Shown one piece after another: positions 29,814 to 38,865 of a stretch of 64,000 bases of DNA. Source of the stretch: JACKII01 sp963807085. Lineage in GTDB: Bacteria > Pseudomonadota > Alphaproteobacteria > Bin95. A program made the position numbers and the translations under genes. Location of the stretch: the NCBI GenBank assembly GCA_963807085.1, contig CAWEBB010000008.1, positions 1 to 64,000 on the forward strand, read 5' to 3'. Every line of letters starts with the position of its first letter. The stretch's first letter is position 1. The notes beneath the pieces were generated by a model. It was not told the origin of the DNA. It saw only the letters and a list, made by a program, of their open reading frames with translations, and ran no database searches.

Positions 29814-30243
29814 CAGGCATTCTCGCACGGTTGGATAAAGTTGCCGGTGAGGTTGGTCGCGCAGTCCGCTTCTTAATGTAATCCTGCCGCCACAACCGTC
29901 GAGCCATTTTGAGCCGGCCCGGACCCAAATCAATGGGGATTTCTGCTCTCCGTCCTGCGCTTCGGTGCAGGAGCGAGGTTGGAGGCGGAAAGACGGCAGC
30001 TTCCGCCTCTGGCGCCTGACGCACCTAAATCCACTCAACAATGCGTGCATTGGATTATGCCGCCCCTGACCTACATCAACTACAAGCGGGTGCGTCGCCG
30101 CGTGGAGCGCGATAACCAAGGCGGCACGCGACGATACGCGGAAGCCCAAGAGATGTTCCCAAGGCATGTTTGACCTCAATGGCCCGAGGGAAGCAGGGTC
30201 AGAGAAGCCACGGCTAGAGGAAAGAGTGAGGAGCGCCGCCGTC
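29814..30243. other. Divergent intergenic region between the Lon-like and dehydrogenase genes
   Basis: No convincing gene is seen in these 430 bases. The palindrome CAATGC-GT-GCATTG at 30039-30052 lies roughly midway between the two starts and is a candidate operator. A purine-rich GAGTGAGGAG (30225-30234) is the ribosome site of the rightward gene. Promoters for both genes must lie here but I cannot assign them. Confidence 0.5.
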
Positions 30244-31338
30244 ATGTCCTTTGCCTTCACGGACGAACTCGGTCCCGAAAAAGTTGTCGAACTTTACGAC
30301 CCCGCCGTCGGCCTGAAAGCCATTGTCGTTGTCGACAATACGGCCGCCGGTCCCGCCATCGGCGGCACGCGCATGGCGCGGGACGTGACGGTCGAGGAAT
30401 GTTTCGGACTGGCCCGCGCCATGACCTTCAAAAATGCGGCAGCGGGCTTGCCCCACGGGGGCGCCAAGAGCGTGATCGCCGCCGACCCGAGGATGCCGGC
30501 GGCCGAAAAGCAACGGCTGATCCGCGCTTTTGCCCGCGCGATCCGCGAAATCACCTCCTACATTCCCGGCCCGGATATGGGCACCAACGAGGAGGTGATG
30601 GCCTGGATTAGGGATGAAATCGGGCGTGCGGTGGGATTGCCGCGTGAACTCGGCGGCATTCCGCTGGACCAGGTTGGCATCACCGGCTATGGCCTCGCCG
30701 CTGCGGCGGAGATCGCAGTAAATTACTGTGACATGGACCTCAAGGGCGCACGCGTTGCCGTCCAGGGGTTCGGCGCGGTCGGCTATCACAGCACGCGCTT
30801 TCTGGCGGAGCGCGGCTGCATCCTGGTTGCGGCCGCCGACGCCGGCGGCATGACCAGCAACCCCAACGGCCTGGATGTCGAAGCGCTGGCGCAACTTGTC
30901 CGCACCGGCGACACCGTTCAATCATTTGCCGGCGGAAGTCCCGCGGGTCGCGACGACATCCTCGCAGCCGACTGTGACATTATGATACCGGCGGCGCGAC
31001 CGCACGTGCTAACCGCTGCCAATGCGGAGCAGATCAAGGCCCGGCTGGTGCTGGAGGGCGCCAACATCCCGGCCACACCGGAAGCGGAGGCGAGCCTGGC
31101 CAAACGGGGCGTGTTGTGCGTTCCGGACTTCATCGCCAATGCGGGCGGCGTGATCTCCGGGGCGGTCGAGTATCGTGGCGGCAGCGAAGCAAGTGCGTTC
31201 GCGATCACCAAGGAAAAGATCCAGCACAACACGGAAGACGTGCTGCGCCGCGCCAGGCAGGACGATGTGTTGCCGCGAACCGCAGCGACTCGGATCGCGA
31301 TGGAACGTTTGACCCGGGCGATGAGCTTTCGGCGATAA
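30244..31338 (+). CDS. Glu/Leu/Phe/Val dehydrogenase
   Basis: A 364-residue NAD(P)-dependent amino-acid dehydrogenase. VVVDNTAAGPAIGGTRM and the catalytic-Lys region LPHGGAKSVI (substrate and general-base lysines) are followed by PGPDMGTNEEVMAWI. The coenzyme domain has VAVQGFGAVGYH and the C-terminal part has CVPDFIANAGGVISG, all in family order. The size is that of leucine/valine dehydrogenases rather than the larger hexameric GDHs. ATG 30244 with GAGTGAGGAG upstream is preferred over a longer frame. It reversibly deaminates an amino acid to the 2-oxo acid; the preferred amino acid is not decided. Confidence 0.92.
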   Translation: MSFAFTDELGPEKVVELYDPAVGLKAIVVVDNTAAGPAIGGTRMARDVTVEECFGLARAMTFKNAAAGLPHGGAKSVIAADPRMPAAEKQRLIRAFARAIREITSYIPGPDMGTNEEVMAWIRDEIGRAVGLPRELGGIPLDQVGITGYGLAAAAEIAVNYCDMDLKGARVAVQGFGAVGYHSTRFLAERGCILVAAADAGGMTSNPNGLDVEALAQLVRTGDTVQSFAGGSPAGRDDILAADCDIMIPAARPHVLTAANAEQIKARLVLEGANIPATPEAEASLAKRGVLCVPDFIANAGGVISGAVEYRGGSEASAFAITKEKIQHNTEDVLRRARQDDVLPRTAATRIAMERLTRAMSFRR

Positions 31339-31399
31339 CCTGCTTGATTAATTACATTCACGAGTCAGTCGTCCGCGCGAACTGGTTGAAATGGCCGAG

Positions 31400-31740
31400 G
31401 AACGGCATGTCCGCCTTGGCGCCTTAGACGAGGGCATTGGCGCTGACGTGAGGGAAACCGGGCAGAGACGCTGGGCGCCGGTGCGCAGGACCGCCTCCAG
31501 CGGTTCCTCGCCGCGGCGGCGCAGATCGTTGTAGGTGTCGATCATCGGCCGGCCGGTGACCAGCTGGCCGAGAAAGACCCCGGCCGTGGAAAAGACGATG
31601 GCCGACAGCACCAGGCCCGCCTGATAGAAGCTGTTGAGCTGGGTGACCAGCACGCCCAGCATCAGGAAAATGCTGACGAAGGCACTGGCCAGAAAGATCA
31701 ACTGTAGAACACGCGACTTGCTCTGACGGACACTTCAGCT
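31400..31740 (-). pseudogene. Remnant of an RND-type efflux pump inner-membrane subunit
   Basis: The minus strand encodes a fragment typical of the C-terminal membrane domain of AcrB-like RND pumps. LIFLASAFVSIFLML and TQLNSFYQAGLVLSAIVFST lead to GVFLGQLVTGRP; the frame then jumps to MIDTYNDLRRRGEEPLEAVL and RTGAQRLCPVSLTS. In intact pumps about 25 residues (the GIVMGG...NNNIVL helix) separate those two blocks, so an internal deletion is present. No other pump sequence surrounds it. It is a decayed fragment, not a gene. Confidence 0.75.
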
Positions 31741-32074
31741 TTCTGTGCTGAGAACGGGTTGCTGATTAACTGACGGATTGGAAGCCTCGATCGTCTTGTC
31801 CGCGGCGACGTGTAACGTTGCGCGAAAGGTCTGCGTAGGTGTCTTGCCGTAGCAGTATCTTCCGGCATGCGGCCGCTGCTCGTTGTGACTCGCGAGCCAC
31901 GTCTTCTGGAAGCTTTCTTGAATGATGGGACGTTTTCATGTTTTCACGAGCCTTGGTTGCACGTGGATGACGCGGTTCGCAGAACCGCGCGAACAGTCCG
32001 GGCGACAACGTCGCGAGCCAGACCCGGTGGCTCGGAACCCTCTACTCATGCTTTAGAAATACAAGGATAATCGC
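31741..32074. other. Intergenic region with no recognisable gene
   Basis: These bases follow the RND remnant and precede DedA. I see no conserved protein frame. The last part holds AAGGA (32063-32067), which serves as the ribosome site of the DedA gene. Any open frame here lacks family resemblance. Confidence 0.5.
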
Positions 32075-32668
32075 TTGTTCGAATTGACCCAATCTCTTGT
32101 CGAGCAGACCGGCTATTTCGGAATTTCCATGCTAATGCTGGTGGAGAACATCTTTCCGCCCATCCCGTCCGAACTGATCATGCCGCTCGCAGGGTTCACG
32201 GCCGAGCGCGGGCAGTTGAACATCGTTCTTGTCGTGTTGGCTGGAACCGCCGGCTCGCTCGCAGGTGCCTTGTTCTGGTATGGGGTCGCAAGGTGGCTCG
32301 GGTCAGACCGGCTGAAGATATGGGCGGAACGGCACGGCCGCTGGCTCACCATGGCGCCCCGGGATGTCGATAGCGCGATGAACTGGTTCGAGCGCAACGG
32401 CCGTGTGTCCGTTCTGGTCGGCCGGCTAATCCCGGGTGTCCGCTCGCTGATCTCCATACCTGCCGGTTTCTCCCGCATGACGTTGCGACGCTTTCTGGCC
32501 TATTCGGTTGTCGGTACAGCAATCTGGACAGCCGGACTCGCCATGGCGGGATATCTTCTCGGGGCGCAGTACGAACGGGTGTCCGACTGGGTGAACCCGG
32601 TCTCCAACGTGGTCGTCGGCGGCCTGGTCGTCTGGTACCTCTACCGCGTGATTACCTTCAAACCGTAA
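32075..32668 (+). CDS. DedA-family membrane protein
   Basis: A 197-residue polytopic protein of the DedA/VTT family, undecaprenyl-phosphate or phospholipid flippase-like proteins needed for envelope homeostasis. Family marks are ENIFPPIPSELIMPLAGF, FWYGVARWLG, and GRLIPGVRSLISIPAGFSRM with the conserved R-x-x-P-x-x-R segment. About five hydrophobic segments, including re-entrant ones, are visible. The likely start is TTG 32075, placed eight bases after AAGGA; no ATG gives the full conserved N-terminus. A transcription stop may be provided by the inverted repeat just downstream. Confidence 0.9.
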   Translation: MFELTQSLVEQTGYFGISMLMLVENIFPPIPSELIMPLAGFTAERGQLNIVLVVLAGTAGSLAGALFWYGVARWLGSDRLKIWAERHGRWLTMAPRDVDSAMNWFERNGRVSVLVGRLIPGVRSLISIPAGFSRMTLRRFLAYSVVGTAIWTAGLAMAGYLLGAQYERVSDWVNPVSNVVVGGLVVWYLYRVITFKP

Positions 32669-32674
32669 CGGTAC

Positions 32675-32782
32675 TGATACCAAGTTGCATTGAAGCAAAC
32701 CCATCCTTCACCCTGAGCCGCGACGCACAGGGGCGCGAGTCGAAGGTGAAGGATGGGTCACGATTAAGGCGAGTTGGTATCA
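32675..32782. repeat. MITE-like imperfect inverted repeat, 108 bases
   Basis: The ends TGATACCAA (32675-32683) and TTGGTATCA (32774-32782) are perfect inverted copies. Inside them CCCATCCTTCACC near the left arm is inverted as GGTGAAGGATGGG near the right arm, around a GC-rich centre containing ACCCTGAG and GTCGAAGG. The middle resembles the CCTTCGAC-type palindromic element found many times in alphaproteobacteria. It lies between DedA and the end of the convergent ABC operon, so it may also form a bidirectional stop hairpin. Confidence 0.75.
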
Positions 32783-32848
32783 TTCAATCGGGCGATGCTC
32801 TGGCGCGCCCTATCCCGCTGGCGTTACTCCATTTGCATTAACCGCGCC

Positions 32849-33919
32849 CTAATTAAGCAGCGCCATTCGGTCGGGATCCAGGGTGAGCCAGATCGGCTCA
32901 TTCACCCCGAACACCTGGAAGGGTGGCGTCGAAACGCGCAGGCGGACATTGCTGCCTTCCGGCTGTACGACATAGTCCCAGACCTCGCCCAGGAACGCGC
33001 GGCTTTCGACGGAGGCGCGAACGGCGTGGCCCGGCGGTGCCTCACCCTGGTCGCGGCTCAAGGACAGGCTTTGCGGCCGGATGGAAAACAGAAGGTCCCG
33101 CCGTCCGTCGGCGATACCGCCCTCAAAGACACCCACAGGAAGCGAGAAGCCATCAAAGCCGACCTCTTCGCCTTCCCGGCGGGCTTCGACAAAATTGGTG
33201 CGGCCGATAAATCCCGCCACAAACTGGGTCTTTGGCTTGGTATAGACGGTGAAGGGGTCGTCGCATTGCTCGATGCGCCCCTCGTTCATGACCGCCACGC
33301 GGTCGGACGTCACCATGGCCTCGGCTTGGTCGTGGGTTACATAGACCGTGGTGATCCGGAACTCGTCGTGCAGACGCCGAATCTCAAAGCGCATCTCCTC
33401 GCGCAGGTTGGCGTCGAGGTTGGAAAGCGGCTCGTCGAGCAGAAGCACGGCGGGCTTGATGACGATGGCGCGGGCAAGAGCCACCCTCTGCTGCTGACCG
33501 CCGGAGAGCTCTGACGGATAGCGTTTGCTCAGATGGCCCATCTGAACGACGTCCAGGATTTCCGCCACGCGCCGCCGCGTTTCATCAGACGACAGTTTCC
33601 GCAGTTCCAGGCCAAAACCGACATTCTGCTCGACCGTCATGTTGGGCCAAATTGCATAACTCTGGAAGATCATCGACATGTTGCGCCTCTCCGGCGGCAC
33701 CATGCGCGAAGGAGAGGAAACCATCTGCCCTTCAATCGCGATCTCGCCGGCGGTCGGCGCGATAAAGCCGGCGATCATGCGCAGCGTGGTTGTCTTTCCG
33801 CAACCGGAAGGGCCGAGTAGCGAGACGAATTCGCCTTCTTCCAGCGCCAGATCGACATGGTCCACGGCGACGGTATTGCCAAAGTGGCAGGCAATACCCG
33901 ACAGGGTGAGTTTCGACAT
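32849..33919 (-). CDS. ABC importer ATPase, Fe3+/polyamine type (FbpC/PotA-like)
   Basis: A 356-residue nucleotide-binding subunit. Walker A GPSGCGKT is at 36-43, the signature LSGGQQQR starts at 138 and Walker B VLLLDEP at 158-164, followed by the D-loop SNLD and the switch His in YVTHDQAEAM. The last 110 residues form the TOBE-type regulatory region common in CUT1 and ferric importers. It is the last gene of an operon with the fused permease and binding protein, and starts four bases after the permease stop. It drives uptake by ATP hydrolysis at the inner membrane. Confidence 0.93.
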   Translation of the reverse strand: MSKLTLSGIACHFGNTVAVDHVDLALEEGEFVSLLGPSGCGKTTTLRMIAGFIAPTAGEIAIEGQMVSSPSRMVPPERRNMSMIFQSYAIWPNMTVEQNVGFGLELRKLSSDETRRRVAEILDVVQMGHLSKRYPSELSGGQQQRVALARAIVIKPAVLLLDEPLSNLDANLREEMRFEIRRLHDEFRITTVYVTHDQAEAMVTSDRVAVMNEGRIEQCDDPFTVYTKPKTQFVAGFIGRTNFVEARREGEEVGFDGFSLPVGVFEGGIADGRRDLLFSIRPQSLSLSRDQGEAPPGHAVRASVESRAFLGEVWDYVVQPEGSNVRLRVSTPPFQVFGVNEPIWLTLDPDRMALLN

Positions 33920-33923
33920 GGAT

Positions 33924-35666
33924 TCATTCTTTCCTAAGCATAAAATCGCGCCCGGCGATGCTCATGCCGATCCCGACAAAGACAAACGTGATCACCAGTA
34001 GAATACCCCCGAATGCCGCCAGCACCTCGAAATTGCCTTCTTCCGACAGGTCGAACAGCAGCACGGAGATGGTCCGCGTGTAAGGCCCCACCAGAAAGAT
34101 CGCCGCAGAAAGCTCGCGGGTCGCGAGGATAAAAATCAGCAGCCAGCCCCCGGCCAGGCTTTTCTTGATCAATGGCGCGATCACCCGGCGAATGGCCGTA
34201 AGCCGGTTGCCGCCGAGAATGCGTACCGCGTCTTCCATTTCCGGGTGGATGGTGCGAAGCGCCGCCGCGCTGTTTGCATAGGCGATGGGCAGGAAGCGTG
34301 TGGTAAACGCCAGGATCATCAGCGTCGCGGTACCATAAAGGGCGAGCGGCGGCGCCGCATAGGCGGCGTAGAAGCCGATGGCCAGTACGATGCCCGGAAT
34401 GACGAAGGGCGCCATGCATAGGAAGGCAAGGGCATTGCCGAATAGCGTGATGTTGCGGCTGACAATATAGGCGATAGCGAGGGCCAGAATGCAGGCGAAC
34501 GTGGCAGACCCGATCCCGAACACAAAGGTGTTTTCGATCGCCTTCCAGGCCATGTCGTGCTCGAACAGCAGGTAGGTGTAGTTGTTCAGCGTCAGGTTTT
34601 CCAAGCTGAAGCCACGGCCCCAAGCCTTGGCGAAAGAGGCTTGAATCAGCACTACCATCGGCAACACGACCGCCAGCAGCCCGACCAGCACGACGTAGCC
34701 CAACATGACCCAGCGCCAGGGCCCGAGGTTGATCATCCGCCGCGCACCGGCCTTGCCGGTCTGCGAGACATAGCCCTTGCGCGCCAACATCAGCCTTTGC
34801 ACACCCATCAGAGAGACGGTGATCAGCAATAGCGGCATGGCGTAGGCGGCCGCCACCTCAACGCGCACCGGAAACTCGAAGAACTGCCAGAGTTGGGTCG
34901 TTACCACATTGAAACGCGCCGGGATCGCGATCAGGGCGGGCGCGCCGAACAGCGCGATCGTCTCCAGGAATACGATGATGATGCCAGCCAGTATCGCCGG
35001 CCAGGCCAGCGGCAGCGTCACCCGCCGCATCGTGCGCCAAGTGCTTGCGCCGAGAATGTTGGCCGCATCTTCCATCTCGGACGAGATCAGGTCGAGCGCA
35101 GCTTTGGTGAACAGAAAAATGAACGGGAACGAGTTGAGGGCGATGATTAACACCAGCCCTTCGAAGCTGTAAATGCTGGCGAAACCTTCCTCGAGCCCGG
35201 TGATCTCCATGAAAATTTGGTTGACCCAGCCCGAATTAGGACCGGCGAGCAGGATCCAGCCGATGGCGCCCAGATACGGCGGCATGATGAAGGCGCCCAG
35301 GACAACTAACCAGATCAAAGCTTTGAAAGGAGTGTTTGTCCGTGAGTGCGCCCACGCCAACGGCACGCCAAGGACGGCACTGACGAGCGCCGTGGCGCCG
35401 CCCAGCAACAGCGAATTCAGCAGCGCCTCGATATAGCGTGATCGGCCATACGCCGTCAGATAGTTGTCGATCGTCCAGGCGGCGGTTTCCGCCTCTTCGA
35501 AGCTGACGATCAGCAGGCGGGCAAGCGGGCTGACCACGAGGAAGATCAGCACCGCAATCAGCGCAAACCAAAGAAGATTCATCGGATCGATAAAGCGCAG
35601 CCGGTCGAAGAAGCCGCCGGGCCGGGTGGTTGAAACCGCCACCCTGTCCTGAGGAACATCCGTCAT
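33924..35666 (-). CDS. ABC importer permease, fused two-domain (FbpB-like)
   Basis: A 580-residue inner-membrane protein containing two copies of the binding-protein-dependent permease domain. Each has about six helices and an EAA-type coupling loop, near EMEDAANILGASTWRTMRRV in the first half and EMEDAVRILGGNRLTAIRRV in the second. The fused arrangement is typical of ferric iron and phosphonate-type importers. It lies between the binding-protein and ATPase genes. The substrate follows from the partner protein and is most likely ferric iron, but this is not proven. Confidence 0.93.
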   Translation of the reverse strand: MTDVPQDRVAVSTTRPGGFFDRLRFIDPMNLLWFALIAVLIFLVVSPLARLLIVSFEEAETAAWTIDNYLTAYGRSRYIEALLNSLLLGGATALVSAVLGVPLAWAHSRTNTPFKALIWLVVLGAFIMPPYLGAIGWILLAGPNSGWVNQIFMEITGLEEGFASIYSFEGLVLIIALNSFPFIFLFTKAALDLISSEMEDAANILGASTWRTMRRVTLPLAWPAILAGIIIVFLETIALFGAPALIAIPARFNVVTTQLWQFFEFPVRVEVAAAYAMPLLLITVSLMGVQRLMLARKGYVSQTGKAGARRMINLGPWRWVMLGYVVLVGLLAVVLPMVVLIQASFAKAWGRGFSLENLTLNNYTYLLFEHDMAWKAIENTFVFGIGSATFACILALAIAYIVSRNITLFGNALAFLCMAPFVIPGIVLAIGFYAAYAAPPLALYGTATLMILAFTTRFLPIAYANSAAALRTIHPEMEDAVRILGGNRLTAIRRVIAPLIKKSLAGGWLLIFILATRELSAAIFLVGPYTRTISVLLFDLSEEGNFEVLAAFGGILLVITFVFVGIGMSIAGRDFMLRKE

Positions 35667-35766
35667 CGCGCGGATCCTTGTCCTACGTCCGGGACCTATC
35701 AGAAAAGAGCGGGCACGAGCGCCCGCTCCGCTGACGTCATTCTAGATTGAAACCGCTCATTCTCGG

Positions 35767-36804
35767 CTAGACACCAAAGGTGTCGCGCCAAAGTTCTTTC
35801 ACCTCCGGAATGCCGTTCTTAATCTCGTCGAAGGATGGCCGGATGGTCTTCACTTCCCCAAGCGGCCGAGCACCCTCGGGCGGTGCGACCTCTGGCCGGA
35901 CGCTTTCGCTGAATTCCGCAACCTGGGTCTCTGCCGCCGGTATGCTCAGCAGGTATTCCATGTAAAGCTTGCTTGCGTTCTGGTTCGGCAAGTCTTTCAT
36001 GATTGCCGACGGCGCGATCATCAGCAGCGTGCCGTCTTCCGGATAAATGAGGCCCAGCGGATTGCCGCGAGACGCACTGCGCAAGGTTGTCGCCGTCGGA
36101 CCGGCTGCGACGGAGCGCTCGCCCGCATTCAGCATGGTGACCGTATCGTTGATCGAGCGGCCAATCTGCGGATTATTTTTTTCCAGCTTTTCGAAGAATT
36201 CCCAGCCATAGAGCTTCCGCATCATGACGGTCCAGGTGCCGACGTAACCACTGAAGCCCGGATGACCGACGGATACCTGGTCTTTCCATTTGGGGTCCAG
36301 CAGATCGGTCCACTTTTTCGGAAGTTCCATTCCTTCGGTTTTTTCTTTGTTATAGGTAATGACGATGGCGCCGGCACTGGTGACATGGAAGTAGCCGTCG
36401 GGGTCAAGGTCCTTAAATACCTCCGACACCTTGGCGGCATTCTCCGGTGTGTATTGCGTCAGCAGGTCCTTGCTTTTCAAATAGGAATAGTGCCCTAGGT
36501 CGGTGGTGCTGATCACGTCGCATTGTTGCACCCCGGCCTGGATATCTTGGTTCAACCGTTGAAAAGCGACCTGGGCTGTAGTGCGAATGATGTTAACGTC
36601 GATCCCGGGGTAAAGCTCCTGGAATTTGGCACCCAGCTTTTCGGCCGTTTCGGCACTGTAGTGCGCCACGTACCAAGTTACCTGTTCATCGTTTGCCTTG
36701 GCGGCTTCGTACAGCTGCTTTTCATGTGGCGTCATATCGGCGGCCAAAGCAGGTGAAATCCCCACGGCCGCTACGATGACCGCTGCGCGGATAGCTTTCA
36801 GCAT
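35767..36804 (-). CDS. Periplasmic substrate-binding protein of an iron-type ABC importer (FbpA-like)
   Basis: A 345-residue exported protein. The first 22 residues form a signal peptide (basic start, hydrophobic core, ALAA before the cut). The mature protein opens with VTWYVAHYSAETAEKLGAKF and has ELYPGIDVNIIRTTAQ and SAGAIVITYNKEKTEGM, as in the type II (FbpA/AfuA-like) binding proteins. The tandem Tyr pair that holds iron in classical FbpA is not obvious, so another ligand such as 2-aminoethylphosphonate or a sugar phosphate remains possible. It is first in the operon; GAGGAAA lies just upstream of its ATG. Confidence 0.9.
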   Translation of the reverse strand: MLKAIRAAVIVAAVGISPALAADMTPHEKQLYEAAKANDEQVTWYVAHYSAETAEKLGAKFQELYPGIDVNIIRTTAQVAFQRLNQDIQAGVQQCDVISTTDLGHYSYLKSKDLLTQYTPENAAKVSEVFKDLDPDGYFHVTSAGAIVITYNKEKTEGMELPKKWTDLLDPKWKDQVSVGHPGFSGYVGTWTVMMRKLYGWEFFEKLEKNNPQIGRSINDTVTMLNAGERSVAAGPTATTLRSASRGNPLGLIYPEDGTLLMIAPSAIMKDLPNQNASKLYMEYLLSIPAAETQVAEFSESVRPEVAPPEGARPLGEVKTIRPSFDEIKNGIPEVKELWRDTFGV

Positions 36805-37017
36805 TGTTTCCTCTCACGTCCTGCGCATCGAACGTTGCGCGTTTGTGTCTTTTTGAGCACTTGGTTCAGGATAAGCAGGATCCAAAGGAGTGTAAACTGC
36901 CCTTCCGTTTCCGCCGATTGCCAGCAGACATACTCGTCTCGCCACCGAAGGGCAGCCAAACGGAGCACGATCACCGAAACGGAGCCGGGACACGCCGGGC
37001 ATTTGCTGCAATCGCCG

Positions 37018-38806
37018 TCATTCCGCCGCCTGCAGCATTTCGCGGAACCGGTCGCTCTGTGTCGATAATGTCTCGTAGGTGCCCGTGGCCGTTAATCGCC
37101 CGTGCTCCAGCACAATCACCTTGTCGCAATTGCGCACGGTGCTGAGGCGGTGTGTAACCACGATGACGGTTTTCTCGCCCTGCAACGCGCCCAGCGCCTC
37201 CATCACGGCCCGCTCCGTCACGGTATCGAGCGCACTGGTCGCCTCGTCGAACACAATCAGATCGGGTTCGTGATACAGCGCCCGGGCAATCCCGATCCGC
37301 TGGCGTTGGCCGCCGGACAAGCGGACGCCGGCCTCGCCGACCAGGGTTTCGTAGCCTTGGTCGAGGGTCAGGACAAAGTCGTGCAGACAGGCCATGCGCG
37401 CCACTCGTTCGATCCGGGCTTGGTCGGTTTTCTTGCGCGACAAGCCGAACGCAATATTGGCCGCAATGCTGTCGTCCGCCAGATAGATCGATTGCGGTAC
37501 ATAGCCGATGGTTCGTTGCCAGAGCGGCAGGTTGCCCTCGTCAAGCGTCACGCCATCGACGATAACGCTGCCCGAACGTGGCCGCAGCAGGCCCAGCACT
37601 ATATCGATGACGGTGGATTTTCCGGCGCCCGTCGGGCCGACAATGCCCACGCTTGAGCGGCTTTCGATGGTCAGGTTGAAGTCTTGAAGCGTATCTTCGT
37701 TCGCCCCCGGATACCGGTAATAAATGCCCCTCAACTCCATGGTGCCGGTCAAGGAAAGCCGCTCTGTCCTGTCGTCGCGGACCAGCGGAGGCATCGATTG
37801 AAGGTCCGCGAACAGGCTGTCCAGGCTTGGCATCCCGGCCCTCAGCGCTGCGATATCCCGGAAGATCGACTGGGTTACCGGCATCATCTTGATGCCGGCG
37901 AAAGCGAATGCGCCGATAATGGGAAGCACGGACGCAATATCGCCCCCGCGACTGTAAAGGAGCCACAGCACAAAAATCAGCATGCCGCCGAAACAGATCG
38001 CCTCCATGGCGAAGTGCGGCATGTCGCCGATCAGTTGTATGGTCGCCTGGTGGCGGGCCAAACGCCGCGAAGGGCGGCGAAAGCGTTTCGCATAGGTGTG
38101 CTCTAGGCGCAGCAGCTTTACCTCCTTGATGCCGCTCATCGCTTCCTGGGTGACCTGGAAACGCTCCTGCTGGGCGACGATCCGTTCTCGTCCGACCGTC
38201 AGCAAACGCTGACGCACCTGCCAGTAGATCAACCCGAACACGGTGCCCAGTACGACGGCCGTGACGATGGCGCCGATCGGTTCGAGCACCATGAGCAGGC
38301 CGAGCAGAAAGACGGCCACCAGTGTGTTGGCGATCAAGCGAATGGCGGGCGCAGCCACTTGGTTTACCACCAGGGCAGCCTCGGCCAGGATGCTCTTGCC
38401 GACCTCCGCCGAATTGTGGGTGAGGAACCACTCGTAAGGTTGGTTCAAATACCGTTCGAGCAAAGAGGTGGCGATGGTCTGAATGGCCTCGCGGCTGAAC
38501 CGCGTAATGCAGTAGAACGTCACGGCCCGGACAACGATGCCGGAGATCACGACGATAAAGACCGCCGCCCCCAGGAACTGGAGGAATTCCAGTTGCGTTT
38601 CAAAGCCGACAAAGTCGCGAAGGTTTCTGAGGGCGGCGTGTTTTTCGATGGCTTCCGGGTCGGCGACCACCGCCAGGAACGGCAGGATCGATAACACACC
38701 AGCAAGGTCAAACAACGCCATTGCCAGCATCAGTGTGACAAGGAAGCCGAACAAGAATCCGATGGTGGCGGCTCAGGAGAAACAATACTTTGCTATAAAC
38801 AGTCAT
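37018..38806 (-). CDS. ABC exporter/flippase (permease-ATPase fusion), frameshifted near its start
   Basis: A half-transporter of about 595 residues resembling PglK/MsbA-type lipid-linked glycan flippases. Six membrane helices are followed by an ATPase with Walker A GPTGAGKST, signature LSGGQRQR and Walker B LIVFDEATSALD. The intact frame opens at MFGFLVTLMLAM, but a natural start lies at ATG 38806 giving MTVYSKVLFLLSRHHRI. Removing one base near 38755 joins the two as RHHRILFGFLVTLM, typical of the family. It stands divergently beside the glycosyltransferase run, so it probably exports a glycan or its lipid-linked precursor. Confidence 0.86.
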
Positions 38807-38865
38807 GGAGACACCGTAAGCTGACGTTTCCGCGTTAGCCACTGCCAGGCAGGAGAGTTAAGAGG

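Noticed and set aside
31766..32008. 80-codon minus-strand frame between the RND remnant and DedA
   Set aside because: No homologue-like motif, no ribosome site and atypical composition.
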